Shown here: positions 54,761 to 63,996 of the stretch, piece after piece
How the letters are laid out: each line of letters starts with the position of its first letter
Position numbering within the stretch: the stretch's first letter is position 1
Origin: Nonomuraea sp. PA05
GTDB taxonomy: Bacteria; Actinomycetota; Actinomycetes; Streptosporangiales; Streptosporangiaceae
Reading direction: 5' to 3'
Assembly (NCBI RefSeq): GCF_008086045.1
Contig: NZ_VSEY01000012.1
Span: forward strand, 220,830-284,829
Length of the DNA: 64,000 bases
Program-made: the position numbers and the translations under genes
The notes under the pieces: model-generated
What the model was told of the DNA's origin: nothing
What the model saw: the letters and a program-made list of their open reading frames with translations, nothing else
Database searches by the model: none

Positions 54761-57700
54761 TTGCGGCGTCTCAGTGTCTTCATGGTGGCCGTGCTCGTGG
54801 CCGGGTTCCTCGTGCCCGTGCCCGACTTCTTGTTAGCCAGGTGGGCGGAGGCGGCGACGGCCTGCTCCCCCAACAGCACCGACTGGTCCAACGGCCGCAG
54901 CGGCCAGAAACGCTGTGTCTTCAACCACATGTACTCCACGCGCCGCCGCATCAACGACGCGTGCCTGCGTGACCGTCCCGTCCTTGGGACCCACATCTAC
55001 CAGCAGCCGAACGAGTGCAGCCCGTCGGGCGGCATCGAGGCCATCGGCCAGGCCCGAGCCATCAAGTACCTCAGCGACCAGATCGGCGGGGGCGGCGGGC
55101 TGATCAACCCCGAGATCCAGTGGGAGCCGACCCTCAGCGGCGGCGGCGACCGGCCCGACATCGTCTACTACGACCGCGCCGGCAACAACTGGGGCCAGGT
55201 GATCGAGGCCAAGGTCGACGGCAACCCCGACTACTCCGGCTGGGGCGGGCAGGTCGTCCGGTACATCGGCGTGCTGACCGGCGACGGCGTCAAGAACGTC
55301 GTCCCCGGCACCGTGCTCAACCGCTGGGGCACCTACGACGACTGGTTCCAGGTCTACACCAAGAACCCCTCCTGCAAGGTGGACGGCAAGGACGGCTACC
55401 AGCTCTCCACGTACCGGGCGCTGTCGCCCCTTCCCGGCCTGCTGCACATCGAGGAGGTGAAGAAGGAGCGCAAGTGCGAGGAGACCAAGCGGCAGCCCCC
55501 GCCGGGCAGCCCGCCCGCCGACATCCCCGAGCTGGACGAGAACGACGACGACCGCGACTGGCCCATCCCGCAGGGCCTGCGCCAGCTCATCGACCGTCTC
55601 ACCAGGCCGCCCGGCGGCGGCTCCAGCGACTCCTCGAACAACGACGTGGCCAGGTACGGCAGCGCCGCGGCCGCCGCCGCCGCGCTGACCGCGTCCGTCA
55701 TGATGTTCCTGCGCACCCCGCAGGGCGCGCTGTTCCTGCGCACGGCCGGCTTCGCCACCGTCGAGATGGCGCTGGCGCTCGGGGTGGGCGCGCTGGTCGT
55801 GCTCATCCTGTTGTGGTACTTCTCCGAGTACGGCGGCCTGGTCAAGGGCGAGCCGCACTTCACCACCCTGGACGGCCTGGGCTACGACCTGCAGTCCGTC
55901 GGCGAGTTCGTGCTCGCCAACTCCGAGAGGAACGGCCTGGAGATCCACGGCCGGCTCAGCCCCGCCAGCGGCGGCCGGGACGTGTCGGTGATGTTCGACG
56001 CGGCGATGGAGGCCGGTGACCACAAGGTCGAGTTCCACGAGGACGACCTGTACATCGACGGCCAGAAGCTCACGCTCGACACCGGCAAGATCCTCTACCT
56101 GGGCGGGGAGGCGTTCGTCCTGCGCGGGGACGGCAAGTGGCTCGTCATGTTCGACGGCCTCGAAGGCCCCGTCCTGTCGTGGCGGCGCGGCGCCGCCGGG
56201 CTCTACCTGCCGCCGTCGGCCGACAGCGACCTGGAGGGCCTGCTCGGCAACAACGACGGCGACCCGAAGAACGATCTGAAGCTGCGTGACGGCACCCAGC
56301 TCCCCGCCAACGCCACCCCCGCCCAGCTGCACACCGACTACGCCAACTCCTGGCGGCTGGACGACACGGAGTCGCTGTTCACCTACGGACCGGGCGAGAG
56401 CACCGCGACGTTCACGAACATGCAGTTCCCCTCCAGCATCGTCACCATCCACGACCTGACGCCCGAGCAGATGCAGCTCGCCACGGCCCAGTGCGAGGCC
56501 AGCGGCGTCGAGCCGGGCGTGCCGTTCAACGACTGCGTCCTGGACATCGCGCTGACCGCGGACACCTCGTTCGCCGAGGCCGCCGCCGAGCAGAAGACGG
56601 TGGCCCTCGATCCTGCGGCGCAGGTCGTGGACGCAGGCGGCGACCTGACGATCGACTTCGAGGGCACGCTCGGCAAGAACACGCTGCCGTCGCGGGTGTC
56701 GGCCGACCCCTCGGTGACCTCGTTCGCCGGGCCGTTCAGCGGCAGCGACTCCTACCGGTTCTTCGTGCAGGCGCTGCCGCTGCACAAGAGCGGCACGCTC
56801 CGCTTCGACCTGCTGGCCGTCGGCGACTGGACGTCCGACTCCGACACCGAGACGATCAAGGTCGAGCCCGACCGCGGTGACCCGTACACGATCACGCCCG
56901 CCGACCTGACGCCGGTCGCGACCGGGACGCTGGCGGGCGGCCTGCCGTGGAAGAAGTACCAGGTCACGATGCCGATCACGCACAAGAAGAGCCAGATCGA
57001 GGTGAAGGTCTCCGCCACCGGGACGGCGGGCCTGTCCAACCAGGCGTTCGGGCTCGACAACGTGGCGCTCGACCTGGAGGTCTCCCCGCCGCAGTCGTTC
57101 CCCGTGTCGCTGCCGTTCACCGCCTCGGACGGCGTGCCCGGCGAGGGCGCGGGCAACCTGGAGGGCGAGGTCGCGGTCGACGAGTACCGGTTCACGCTGG
57201 CGCAGCCGGCCTCGGTGTTCGTCCACGCGCAGGAGTGCCCGGGGTCCGGGTTCGGGCTCAGGTGGGAGCTGACGAACGCGGCGGGCGCGAGCCTGGCCAC
57301 CTCCTACCTGTGCGGCGCCAAGCGCGTGGACGCGCTGCCCGCGGGCGACTACCGGCTGCGCGTCTGGCCGTGGAACGACGTGTCAGGCCCGTACAAGCTC
57401 AGCGTGAACACGCTGGGGGCCGACGTCAGCACGACCGCGGCGATCGGCGGGCCGAAGGTGCCGCTGCAGATCACCGACCCCGGCCAGCGCGGCACCTGGA
57501 CGTTCCAGGGCACCGCGGGCCAGCAGGTCTCCGCCGTGCTCGACGACTCCACCCTGACCGCGCTCGGCGACGCCACCCTGCAACTGCGCGGCCCCGACGG
57601 GAAGATCCTCGATCAGGGGTCGTGCGGCGAGGGCTGTTTCATGGACACCGAGACGCTGCCGGTCACCGGCACGTACGCGATGGTGTGGGACCCGAAGGAC

Positions 57701-60700
57701 GCCAAGACCGGCTCGATCGCGCTGCGCCTGTACGCGGTGCCCGCGGCCGTCACCGGGACGGTCGCGATCGGGTCGCCGTCCACGCTGACCACCACCGTCC
57801 CCGGTCAGACGGCCTCCTGGTCGTTCAACGGGACGCAGGGCCAGCGGGTCGCGTTCTCGGTCAGCGGCGCCGGCGCGGCCAGCGCCTCGATCACCGGCCC
57901 GGACGGGGCGCGGCTGTTCGGCTCCACCTACTGCCCGGCGTCCTGCGCCTTCGACACCACCACGCTGCCGGCGACCGGCACGTACACGCTGCTCGTCGAC
58001 CCCAGCGACCTGCACACGGGGCCGATCACCGCGAGCGTGATCGAGGGTGACGTCACCGGCGTCCTGACCGTCGGCGGTGGGCCGGTGAAGCTGACCACGA
58101 CGGGGCCGGGCCAGCGGGCGTACTGGACGTTCGCCGGCACGGCGGGGCAGCGCGTCGCGTTCTCCCTGGCGGACGGCACGTTCGACGGCGCGTACGCGTC
58201 GCTGCGCAAGCCGGACGGCACGGACCTGTACAGGTCCACCTGGTGCAAGACGTCGTGCGCGTTCGACACGGTCGCGCTGCCGGCGGACGGCACCTACACG
58301 CTCGTCCTGGACCCGTCCAGGACGGCGGTGGGCTCCATGTCCGCGCAGGTCGCCGAGGGCGACGTCACCGGCACCCTGACCGCCGGCGGCGACCCGGTCG
58401 AGCTGACCACGACCGGCGCCGGGCAGGCCGCCACCTGGTCGTTCGCCGGCACGGCGGGGCAGCGCGTGGCGTTCGCCCTGACGGGCGGCACGTTCAGCAG
58501 CGCGTACGCGCTGGTCCGCAAGCCGGACGGCACCGAGCTGTCCGAGTCCGTCTTCTGCAAGACGTCGTGCGCGTTCGACACGGCCACCCTGCCGGCGGAC
58601 GGCATCTACACGGTCGTGCTCGACCCTTCCGGCACGGCGGTGGGCTCCATCTCCGCGCAGGTCACCGTGGGCGACGTCACCGGCACGCTCACGGCCGGCG
58701 GCGACCCGGTCGCGCTGACCACGAAGGGCCCGGGCCAGAACCCCGCCTGGACGTACGCAGGGACGGCCGGGCAGCGCATCTCGGTCACCTTCACGGGCGG
58801 CACGTTCACCAGCGCGTACGCCTCCCTGCGCAAGCCGGACGGCACGGTACTCGTGCCCGCCACGTTCTGTGCCAGTACGTGCTACTTCGACACGACGGTG
58901 CTGCCGGAGAGCGGCGTCTACCAGGTGGTGGCCGACCCGGCCGGCGTCCAGACCGGGTCGATCGCGGCCCAGCTCAACATCGTGCCGCCGGACGTGACCG
59001 CGCAGCTCACCGTGGGCGGGCCGGCGTCCACGCTGACCACCACCATCCCCGGGCAGCGCGGCCTGTGGACGCTGGCCGGGACGGCGGGGCAGCGGGTGTC
59101 GTTCGACTTCACCGGGCCGACCTTCACCTACGCCTCGGACGCCACCGTCCGGGTGCGCAAGCCGGACGGCACCGACCTGATCGCCGACACCAACTGCGGC
59201 ACCGGGTGCCTGCTGGAGCCGGTCACCCTGCCGGCGACCGGCGCGTACCTGGTGGACCTGCGGCCCAAGGGCGCCAAGACGGGCGCGCTGACGCTGCGCA
59301 CGTACCTGGTGAGCGACGTCACGGCCGCGATCGCGACCGACGGCGTCACCTCGGCGCTGACCACGACGGTCCCCGGCCAGAACGGCACGTGGACCTTCAC
59401 CGGGGCCGAGGGCGGCTACGTCAACCTCGCGTTCATGAACGGCACGTTCACCGGCTCCACCGACGCCGCCGTCTCCGTGCGCGGCCCGGACGGGACCGTC
59501 CTGCGGGAGGACACCTCCTGCGGCAAGCTGTGTGTGCTCGACCCGCTCACCCTGCCGGCGTCCGGGACGTACACGATCGGGTTCGACCCGCGCAAGGCCC
59601 TCACCGGCTCGCTGACCGCGCAGCTCACCGAGGGCGACGTCACCGGGACGGCCACGGTCGGCGGCCCCGCCTCCACGCTGACGACCGTCGGCGCGGGGCA
59701 GAAGGCCGTCTGGTCGTTCACGGGCACCGCCGGCAAGCGGGTGTCGTACAACTTCACCGGCTCGACGCTGACCGGCACCTATGACGCGTACGTCGCGGTG
59801 CGCAAGCCGGACGGCACCGTCCTGATCGACGACACGGCGTGCGGCAAGAACTGCGTGCTGGACCCGGCGGTCCTGCCCGTGGGCGGTGTCTACACCGTGG
59901 AGTTCAGGCCGCAGAACGCCAAGACGGGCTCGATCACCCTGCAACTGCACGAGGTCACCCACCTGAGCGCGAACGTCACGCTCGGCGGCGCCGCCTCGAC
60001 GCTGACCACCACCACGCCGGGGCAGAACGGCACCTGGTCGTTCGCCGGGACGGCCGGGCAGCTCGCGTCGTTCAACCTCACCGAGGCGAGCTTCGCCAGC
60101 TCCCTGGACGCTCGGGTGTCGGTGCGCAAGCCTGACGGGACCGTGCTGGTGGCGGCCACGTACTGCGGCAAGAACTGCTTCCTGGAACCGGTGGCGCTGC
60201 CCGTCAACGGCACCTACACGGTGGAGTTCGACCCGCAGGCCGACAAGGCGGGCAAGCTGACCCTGAGCGCGTACGCGGTCACCCACCTGCTCGGCACGGC
60301 CACCGTCGGCGGCGCGGCCTCGACGCTGACCACCACCACCCCGGGACAGAACGGCACCTGGTCAGTGCCCGGGACGGCGGGTCAGGTGGTCGCGTTCAAC
60401 CTCACCGACGCCGGCTTCACCAGCACCACCGGTGCGCGCGTGTCGGTGAAGAAGCCCGACGGGACCGTCCTGGTGGCGGCCACGTACTGCGGCAAGAACT
60501 GCTTCCTGGAGCCCGTGGCGCTGCCCGCCACCGGCACCTACACGGTGGAGTTCGACCCGCAGGACGAGAAGGTCGGCAAGCTGAGCCTCAAGGTCCACCA
60601 GGTCAGCGACCTGGCCCCGGTCGCGGTCACCGTGGGCGGCTCGACCGCCACCCTGACCACCACGACCCCGGGCCAGAACGGGAGCTGGACGTTCAGCGGC

Positions 60701-60934
60701 ACGGCCGGTCAGCAGGTGGCCGTCACCTTCACCGGCTCCAGCTTCGCCGCCTCCACCGACGCGCGGGTCGGGCTGCTGAAGCCCGACGGCACGGCGCTGG
60801 GCAGCTCGCCCTACTGCGGGCGCAACTGCACCATCGCGGCGACGACACTGCCGGTCACGGGCACGTACACGATCGTCTTCAACCCGCAGGCCGACAAGGT
60901 CGGCTCACTGACGGCGAAGGTGGCGATGCCCTGA
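54761..60934 (+). CDS. Giant secreted/membrane protein: PD-(D/E)XK-like domain, VWD domain, eleven Cys-pair repeats
   Basis: From TTG 54761, which gives a basic n-region MRRLS before a signal-like helix, the product is 2057 aa; ATG 54782 is an alternative. Residues about 50-200 contain a nuclease-fold signature: Pro-Asp133 in RPDIVYYD and Glu149-Ala-Lys151 in VIEAKVDG. A Pro/Asp-rich linker and one or two hydrophobic helices follow (about 300-356). A von Willebrand type D domain (about 364-530) contains GEPHFTTLDGLGYDLQ. Residues about 888-2057 are eleven repeats of about 105 aa (TLTTTTPGQNGTW, GTAGQ, KPDGT, Cys-x3-Cys, LPxTGTYT), PPC-like beta sandwiches. TTA encodes Leu25. It is probably a surface protein; the role of the nuclease-like part is unknown. 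Confidence 0.85.
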   Translation: MRRLSVFMVAVLVAGFLVPVPDFLLARWAEAATACSPNSTDWSNGRSGQKRCVFNHMYSTRRRINDACLRDRPVLGTHIYQQPNECSPSGGIEAIGQARAIKYLSDQIGGGGGLINPEIQWEPTLSGGGDRPDIVYYDRAGNNWGQVIEAKVDGNPDYSGWGGQVVRYIGVLTGDGVKNVVPGTVLNRWGTYDDWFQVYTKNPSCKVDGKDGYQLSTYRALSPLPGLLHIEEVKKERKCEETKRQPPPGSPPADIPELDENDDDRDWPIPQGLRQLIDRLTRPPGGGSSDSSNNDVARYGSAAAAAAALTASVMMFLRTPQGALFLRTAGFATVEMALALGVGALVVLILLWYFSEYGGLVKGEPHFTTLDGLGYDLQSVGEFVLANSERNGLEIHGRLSPASGGRDVSVMFDAAMEAGDHKVEFHEDDLYIDGQKLTLDTGKILYLGGEAFVLRGDGKWLVMFDGLEGPVLSWRRGAAGLYLPPSADSDLEGLLGNNDGDPKNDLKLRDGTQLPANATPAQLHTDYANSWRLDDTESLFTYGPGESTATFTNMQFPSSIVTIHDLTPEQMQLATAQCEASGVEPGVPFNDCVLDIALTADTSFAEAAAEQKTVALDPAAQVVDAGGDLTIDFEGTLGKNTLPSRVSADPSVTSFAGPFSGSDSYRFFVQALPLHKSGTLRFDLLAVGDWTSDSDTETIKVEPDRGDPYTITPADLTPVATGTLAGGLPWKKYQVTMPITHKKSQIEVKVSATGTAGLSNQAFGLDNVALDLEVSPPQSFPVSLPFTASDGVPGEGAGNLEGEVAVDEYRFTLAQPASVFVHAQECPGSGFGLRWELTNAAGASLATSYLCGAKRVDALPAGDYRLRVWPWNDVSGPYKLSVNTLGADVSTTAAIGGPKVPLQITDPGQRGTWTFQGTAGQQVSAVLDDSTLTALGDATLQLRGPDGKILDQGSCGEGCFMDTETLPVTGTYAMVWDPKDAKTGSIALRLYAVPAAVTGTVAIGSPSTLTTTVPGQTASWSFNGTQGQRVAFSVSGAGAASASITGPDGARLFGSTYCPASCAFDTTTLPATGTYTLLVDPSDLHTGPITASVIEGDVTGVLTVGGGPVKLTTTGPGQRAYWTFAGTAGQRVAFSLADGTFDGAYASLRKPDGTDLYRSTWCKTSCAFDTVALPADGTYTLVLDPSRTAVGSMSAQVAEGDVTGTLTAGGDPVELTTTGAGQAATWSFAGTAGQRVAFALTGGTFSSAYALVRKPDGTELSESVFCKTSCAFDTATLPADGIYTVVLDPSGTAVGSISAQVTVGDVTGTLTAGGDPVALTTKGPGQNPAWTYAGTAGQRISVTFTGGTFTSAYASLRKPDGTVLVPATFCASTCYFDTTVLPESGVYQVVADPAGVQTGSIAAQLNIVPPDVTAQLTVGGPASTLTTTIPGQRGLWTLAGTAGQRVSFDFTGPTFTYASDATVRVRKPDGTDLIADTNCGTGCLLEPVTLPATGAYLVDLRPKGAKTGALTLRTYLVSDVTAAIATDGVTSALTTTVPGQNGTWTFTGAEGGYVNLAFMNGTFTGSTDAAVSVRGPDGTVLREDTSCGKLCVLDPLTLPASGTYTIGFDPRKALTGSLTAQLTEGDVTGTATVGGPASTLTTVGAGQKAVWSFTGTAGKRVSYNFTGSTLTGTYDAYVAVRKPDGTVLIDDTACGKNCVLDPAVLPVGGVYTVEFRPQNAKTGSITLQLHEVTHLSANVTLGGAASTLTTTTPGQNGTWSFAGTAGQLASFNLTEASFASSLDARVSVRKPDGTVLVAATYCGKNCFLEPVALPVNGTYTVEFDPQADKAGKLTLSAYAVTHLLGTATVGGAASTLTTTTPGQNGTWSVPGTAGQVVAFNLTDAGFTSTTGARVSVKKPDGTVLVAATYCGKNCFLEPVALPATGTYTVEFDPQDEKVGKLSLKVHQVSDLAPVAVTVGGSTATLTTTTPGQNGSWTFSGTAGQQVAVTFTGSSFAASTDARVGLLKPDGTALGSSPYCGRNCTIAATTLPVTGTYTIVFNPQADKVGSLTAKVAMP
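57421..60931 (+). repeat. Eleven in-frame repeats of about 315 bp
   Basis: Each unit encodes about 105 aa with the landmarks PGQxxxWxFxGTAGQ, KPDGT, Cys-x3-Cys and LPxxGxYTxxxDP. The last three to four units (from about 59640) are the most alike (CGKNCFLEPVALP in two of them), indicating recent duplication at the C-terminal end. Units diverge toward the N-terminus. Confidence 0.9.
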
Positions 60935-60943
60935 CACGCACAT

Positions 60944-60984
60944 AGGGCACGGCCGGAACGAATTCCGGCCGTGCCCTGCTTTTT
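60944..60984 (+). terminator. Strong intrinsic terminator (15-bp perfect stem, T5)
   Basis: Stem 60944-60958 (AGGGCACGGCCGGAA) pairs perfectly with 60963-60977, with loop CGAA, followed by GCTTTTTC. It lies 9 nt past the giant gene stop and just before the convergent deaminase stop. This is the only canonical T-tract terminator I see in the window. Confidence 0.93.
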
Positions 60985-61407
60985 CTAGTAGTAGCCCTCG
61001 ACCGGGACGCGCGCCTCCTCGAACAGCGCCGGCCCCTCCTGCGGCACCTGAGGCCAGCCGCCACCGGGCTTGAGCCCGGCGAGCTGCTCGTTCGACAGCG
61101 CGTACACCACCCGCCCGAGCCCCGACCGCTCGATCCCGCCCCTGCACATGTCGCACGGCTGGCAGCTCGTGTACATGGTGGTGCCCGCGGCGGTGGCCGG
61201 GTCCAGCTCCCGGGCCGCCCACCGGGCCAGTTTCAGCTCGGGGTGGGCGGCGATGTCGCGGTCGCCTGCGACCGTGTTGTGCGCCTCCGCCAGCACGTCG
61301 CCGTCCGGCCCCACCAGCAGGGACCCGAACGGCGCCTCGCCGCCCGCGCGGGACTTGGCGGCCAGCTCGATGGCCCGGCGCAGGAAGGTCTCCTCTTGCG
61401 GTGTCAC
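60985..61407 (-). CDS. Nucleoside/cytidine-type deaminase (guanine deaminase-like)
   Basis: A 140-aa zinc deaminase of the CDA superfamily. The zinc/proton-shuttle motif is HPE in AAHPELKLA (usually HAE) and the second is TSCQPCDMC (PCxxC), about residues 54-57 and 83-88. Substrate could be guanine or another nucleobase. GTG 61407 has GGAGCGAC upstream, and this stretch is part of a 16-bp tandem repeat. It is downstream of the LLM oxidoreductase gene on the same strand. Confidence 0.88.
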   Translation of the reverse strand: MTPQEETFLRRAIELAAKSRAGGEAPFGSLLVGPDGDVLAEAHNTVAGDRDIAAHPELKLARWAARELDPATAAGTTMYTSCQPCDMCRGGIERSGLGRVVYALSNEQLAGLKPGGGWPQVPQEGPALFEEARVPVEGYY

Positions 61408-61420
61408 TGTCGCTCCATTC

Positions 61421-61468
61421 GTCGCTCCCGGAGGTCGTCGCTCCCGGATGTCGTCACTCCCCGATGTC
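61421..61468. repeat. Three tandem 16-bp repeats before deaminase gene
   Basis: Units 61421-61436, 61437-61452 and 61453-61468 read GTCGCTCCCGGAKGTC with two substitutions in the third; a partial copy (GTCGCTCC) precedes. On the minus strand each carries GGGAGCGAC, the deaminase ribosome-site sequence, so the array multiplies that motif. The third unit overlaps the end of the oxidoreductase gene. Confidence 0.85.
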
Positions 61469-62305
61469 GGGGCTCCAGCGGTCGGCCACGGCGGCCAGCG
61501 CGTGCCAGGCCGCCTGCGGGTGCAGCGTCTCGGCGGGGTCCCCGTCGAACGGGTCGAGCACCACGGTGTCGGCGCCGAGCGTGCGCAGCTCTTCCAGGTC
61601 TTCGGCGATCTGGCCGATGGTGCCCTCGCCCGCCCGCCGCTCAGGATCGGTGACCGGCGTGCCGGTCACCCGCAGCACGATGCGCGGGGCGAAGGCGGGC
61701 ACCGGCCGGCCCAGCTCGTCCGCGACGCCCTTCAGCCGGTGCGCCGCCTCCCGCAGCCACGGCAGCGTCGTGCGCAGGGGGTGGTAGGCGTCGCCCAGCC
61801 GCACCGCCCTGCGCAGCCCGGCCTCGCCGTTGCCGCCGACCCAGATCGGCACCGGCCCGGCGCGGTAGTCGTCCTCGTCCGCCCACGCGGCGCGCATCGC
61901 CTGGAGGTGCTCGTCCGTCAGCCGGCCGCGCCGCTCGAACGGCACGCCCAGCGCGGCGAACTCCTGCCGCGCCCAGCCGGTGCCCACGCCGAGGACCAGC
62001 CTGCCGCCGCTGAAGCGGTTGAGGTTGGCCGCCATCCTGGCCATCAGCAGGGGATGGCGGTAGGGCACGATCAGCACCGAGGTGCCGAGCCTGATCCGCT
62101 CGGTGACGCCGGCCAGCCACGCGAGCGTGGTGAACGGCTCGTAGAACGGAGCCGGATACTGCTCGGCGACGTCAGGCGTCACCACCACATGGTCGGAGAT
62201 CATCAGCAGGTCGTAGCCGAGAGCCTCCACGGTCCGCGCCCAGCGGCGCAGCACGGCCGGATCCGTCCCTGGCCCGAAGTTGGGCACGTTCACCCCGATT
62301 CGCAT
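61454..62305 (-). CDS. LLM-class F420-dependent oxidoreductase
   Basis: A 283-aa luciferase-like TIM-barrel protein. It opens with RIGVNVPNFGPGTDP and has LLMISDHVVV, RIRLGTSVLIVPYRHPLLMARM and GRLVLGVGTGWARQEFAALG, all typical of the F420-dependent LLM group abundant in actinomycetes. Substrate unknown. ATG 62305 faces the Lrp gene across 94 bp, so that regulator may control it. Confidence 0.9.
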   Translation of the reverse strand: MRIGVNVPNFGPGTDPAVLRRWARTVEALGYDLLMISDHVVVTPDVAEQYPAPFYEPFTTLAWLAGVTERIRLGTSVLIVPYRHPLLMARMAANLNRFSGGRLVLGVGTGWARQEFAALGVPFERRGRLTDEHLQAMRAAWADEDDYRAGPVPIWVGGNGEAGLRRAVRLGDAYHPLRTTLPWLREAAHRLKGVADELGRPVPAFAPRIVLRVTGTPVTDPERRAGEGTIGQIAEDLEELRTLGADTVVLDPFDGDPAETLHPQAAWHALAAVADRWSPDIGE

Positions 62306-62399
62306 GGCAGCGAGGCTATCGAGGCGGCGGCCCCGAACTGAAGGGATTGTTCACGGCGTCGCGGACTTCTCGCCGGGAACCTGCCGGTATCGTGGCCGG

Positions 62400-62852
62400 A
62401 TGACCGAGGAGCTCGACGAGACGGACTGGTCGATCCTGGCGGAGCTCCAGCGTGACGGCCGCCTCCCCCTCACGGAGCTGGGCCGCCGGGTCAGCCTCAG
62501 CGCCTCGGCCACCACCGAGCGGGTCAGGCGGCTGGAGACGCTGGGCGTCATCACCGGCTACCGGGCCGAGATCGATCTCGCCAAGGTCGGGTACGCCATC
62601 CTGGCCGTCGTCCGGCTGAAGTACCCCGGCAACCGGCACGAGCCGCTGCGCCGCCTGCTCGGCGAGCGCGCGGAGATCCTGGAGTGCCTGCGCACCACCG
62701 GCGAGGACTGCTACACGCTGAAGGTGGCGGCCGGCTCCATGGCGCATCTCGAACGGATCGTGGACGAGCTCGCCCAGTTCGGCAGCACCACCACGAACCT
62801 CGTCTACAGCCGTCCCCTCCCCTACCGGGGCCCGTGCGCCCCGCCGCTGTGA
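62400..62852 (+). CDS. Lrp/AsnC-family transcriptional regulator
   Basis: A 150-aa protein. The N-terminal HTH (DETDWSILAELQRDGRLPLTELGRRVSLSASATTERVRRLE, about 5-46) is followed by an alpha/beta ligand-binding RAM domain (about 60-145; GYRAEIDLAKVGYAILAVV, CYTLKVAAGSM). ATG 62400 is chosen because it begins the conserved Lrp fold; the longer frame upstream lacks it. Probably senses an amino acid and regulates itself and the divergent oxidoreductase. Confidence 0.9.
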   Translation: MTEELDETDWSILAELQRDGRLPLTELGRRVSLSASATTERVRRLETLGVITGYRAEIDLAKVGYAILAVVRLKYPGNRHEPLRRLLGERAEILECLRTTGEDCYTLKVAAGSMAHLERIVDELAQFGSTTTNLVYSRPLPYRGPCAPPL

Positions 62853-62861
62853 CCGCGGCCG

Positions 62862-63749
62862 TCAGCCCCGCCCGTACCGGTCCTCGGCACGCCAGAAGTA
62901 CCAGAACCCGGCGACGAGCGTGACGACGGCCCACACCAGGCACGACACCCAGATGAGCTGCGGCGGGGTGTGGCCGGCGATGAGGATGTCGCGCATCCAC
63001 TCGATGAAGGAGGCGGCCGGGTTCAGGTACATGGCGGTGGCCACCCATTCGGGCAGTTGCGCGCTGTTGACCACCTTGTCGTGGATGGCGAAGAACACGC
63101 CGGACGCGTAGAGCCACGTCCGCATGATGAAGGGCAGCAACTGGTTGAGGTCCCGCATCGTGGAGCCGAGCCTGGCCAGGATCAGGCCCGCGCCGATGTT
63201 GAACATCGTCTGCAGCACCAGCACGATCGGGATCATCAGCCAGAACAGGGTCGGCGGCTCGCCCGTGAGCACCACGATGACCAGCAGCACGCCCATGGAG
63301 ATGAGGAGCTGCTGCAGCTCCTGGATCGTGTACGCCAGCGGCAGCGACGCGCGCGGGAAGTGCAGGGCGCGGATCAGCGACAGGTTGCCGGAGATCGACT
63401 TCGCGCCCGCCGTGACCGTGCGCTGCGTGTAGGTGAACACGAACATCCCGGTCAGCAGGAACGCCGGATAGTTCGGGATGCCCTTGCTGCCGCCGAGGAT
63501 GAGGCCGAACATCACGTAGTAGATGGCGGCGTTCAGCAGCGGCGTGATCACCTGCCAGAGCTGGCCGAGCGCGGAGCCGGAGTACTTCGAGACGTTGCGC
63601 GAGGTCGCGTAGGTCAGCACGAAGTGCCGCCGCTGCCAGAGCTGGCGCACGTAGACGGGGAGCTGGGGGCGCGCGATGGCGGGCCTGAGCCCGTGCCTGC
63701 GGGCCAGCTCCTCCAGTGACTGCGGTGCGGGGTCTTCCACCTGGCTCAT
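62862..63749 (-). CDS. ABC-2 type polysaccharide/teichoic acid export permease (TagG/Wzm type)
   Basis: A 295-aa permease with six predicted helices (LWQVITPLLNAAIYYVMFGLIL, ILVIVVLTG-like segments) and an N-terminal cytoplasmic amphipathic part. It has the TagG/Wzm pattern (YATSRNVSKYSGSALGQLWQ, YLNPAASFIEWMRDIL). Its ATPase partner is not in the window; no cell-envelope gene lies next to it here. ATG 63749 has GAGGTG upstream; a GTG two codons earlier overlaps that site. Convergent with the Lrp gene, 9 bp apart. Confidence 0.88.
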   Translation of the reverse strand: MSQVEDPAPQSLEELARRHGLRPAIARPQLPVYVRQLWQRRHFVLTYATSRNVSKYSGSALGQLWQVITPLLNAAIYYVMFGLILGGSKGIPNYPAFLLTGMFVFTYTQRTVTAGAKSISGNLSLIRALHFPRASLPLAYTIQELQQLLISMGVLLVIVVLTGEPPTLFWLMIPIVLVLQTMFNIGAGLILARLGSTMRDLNQLLPFIMRTWLYASGVFFAIHDKVVNSAQLPEWVATAMYLNPAASFIEWMRDILIAGHTPPQLIWVSCLVWAVVTLVAGFWYFWRAEDRYGRG

Positions 63750-63882
63750 GAGCACCTCGTAGCGTTGCGGTCACCGTGCCGGACGGCTCTTGCGACGATC
63801 ATGCCCCGTGGCAGGGGGCATCGGTCCAGTCTTGAGCCGGAGCGTCGCGGAGTCGAGCACCGTTGACGGAGCTGAGCGCCGT

Positions 63883-63996
63883 TTATCCGGCGAGGTCCGG
63901 GAGGTGGCGGCGGGCGTGCTCGATGAACGCCCGGGCCGCCGGGCTCGACTGCCCGCCCGCCCGCCACACCACGCCCATCCGCCCTCGCAGCTCCGG
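63883..63996 (-). pseudogene. LysR-type regulator C-terminal fragment, in-frame TAG at window edge
   Basis: The last 37 codons before TAA read PELRGRMGVVWRAGG then SPAARAFIEHARRHLPDLAG, which is the typical end of a LysR substrate-binding domain (SPAARAF). Reading upstream, the codon at 63999-63997 is TAG in the same frame. Either the LysR gene is interrupted here or the true frame shifts just outside the window. With only 118 bases visible this cannot be settled. Confidence 0.45.

Noticed and set aside
54833..60286. Two very long minus-strand open frames opposite the giant gene
   Set aside because: They mirror the repeat structure of the real gene, have no ribosome site, and translate to Arg/Gly/Val-rich sequence with no family signature.
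57421..60931. CRISPR-like or satellite repeats
   Set aside because: Units are about 315 bp, in frame and encode diverged protein domains with no identical spacers-and-repeats pattern.
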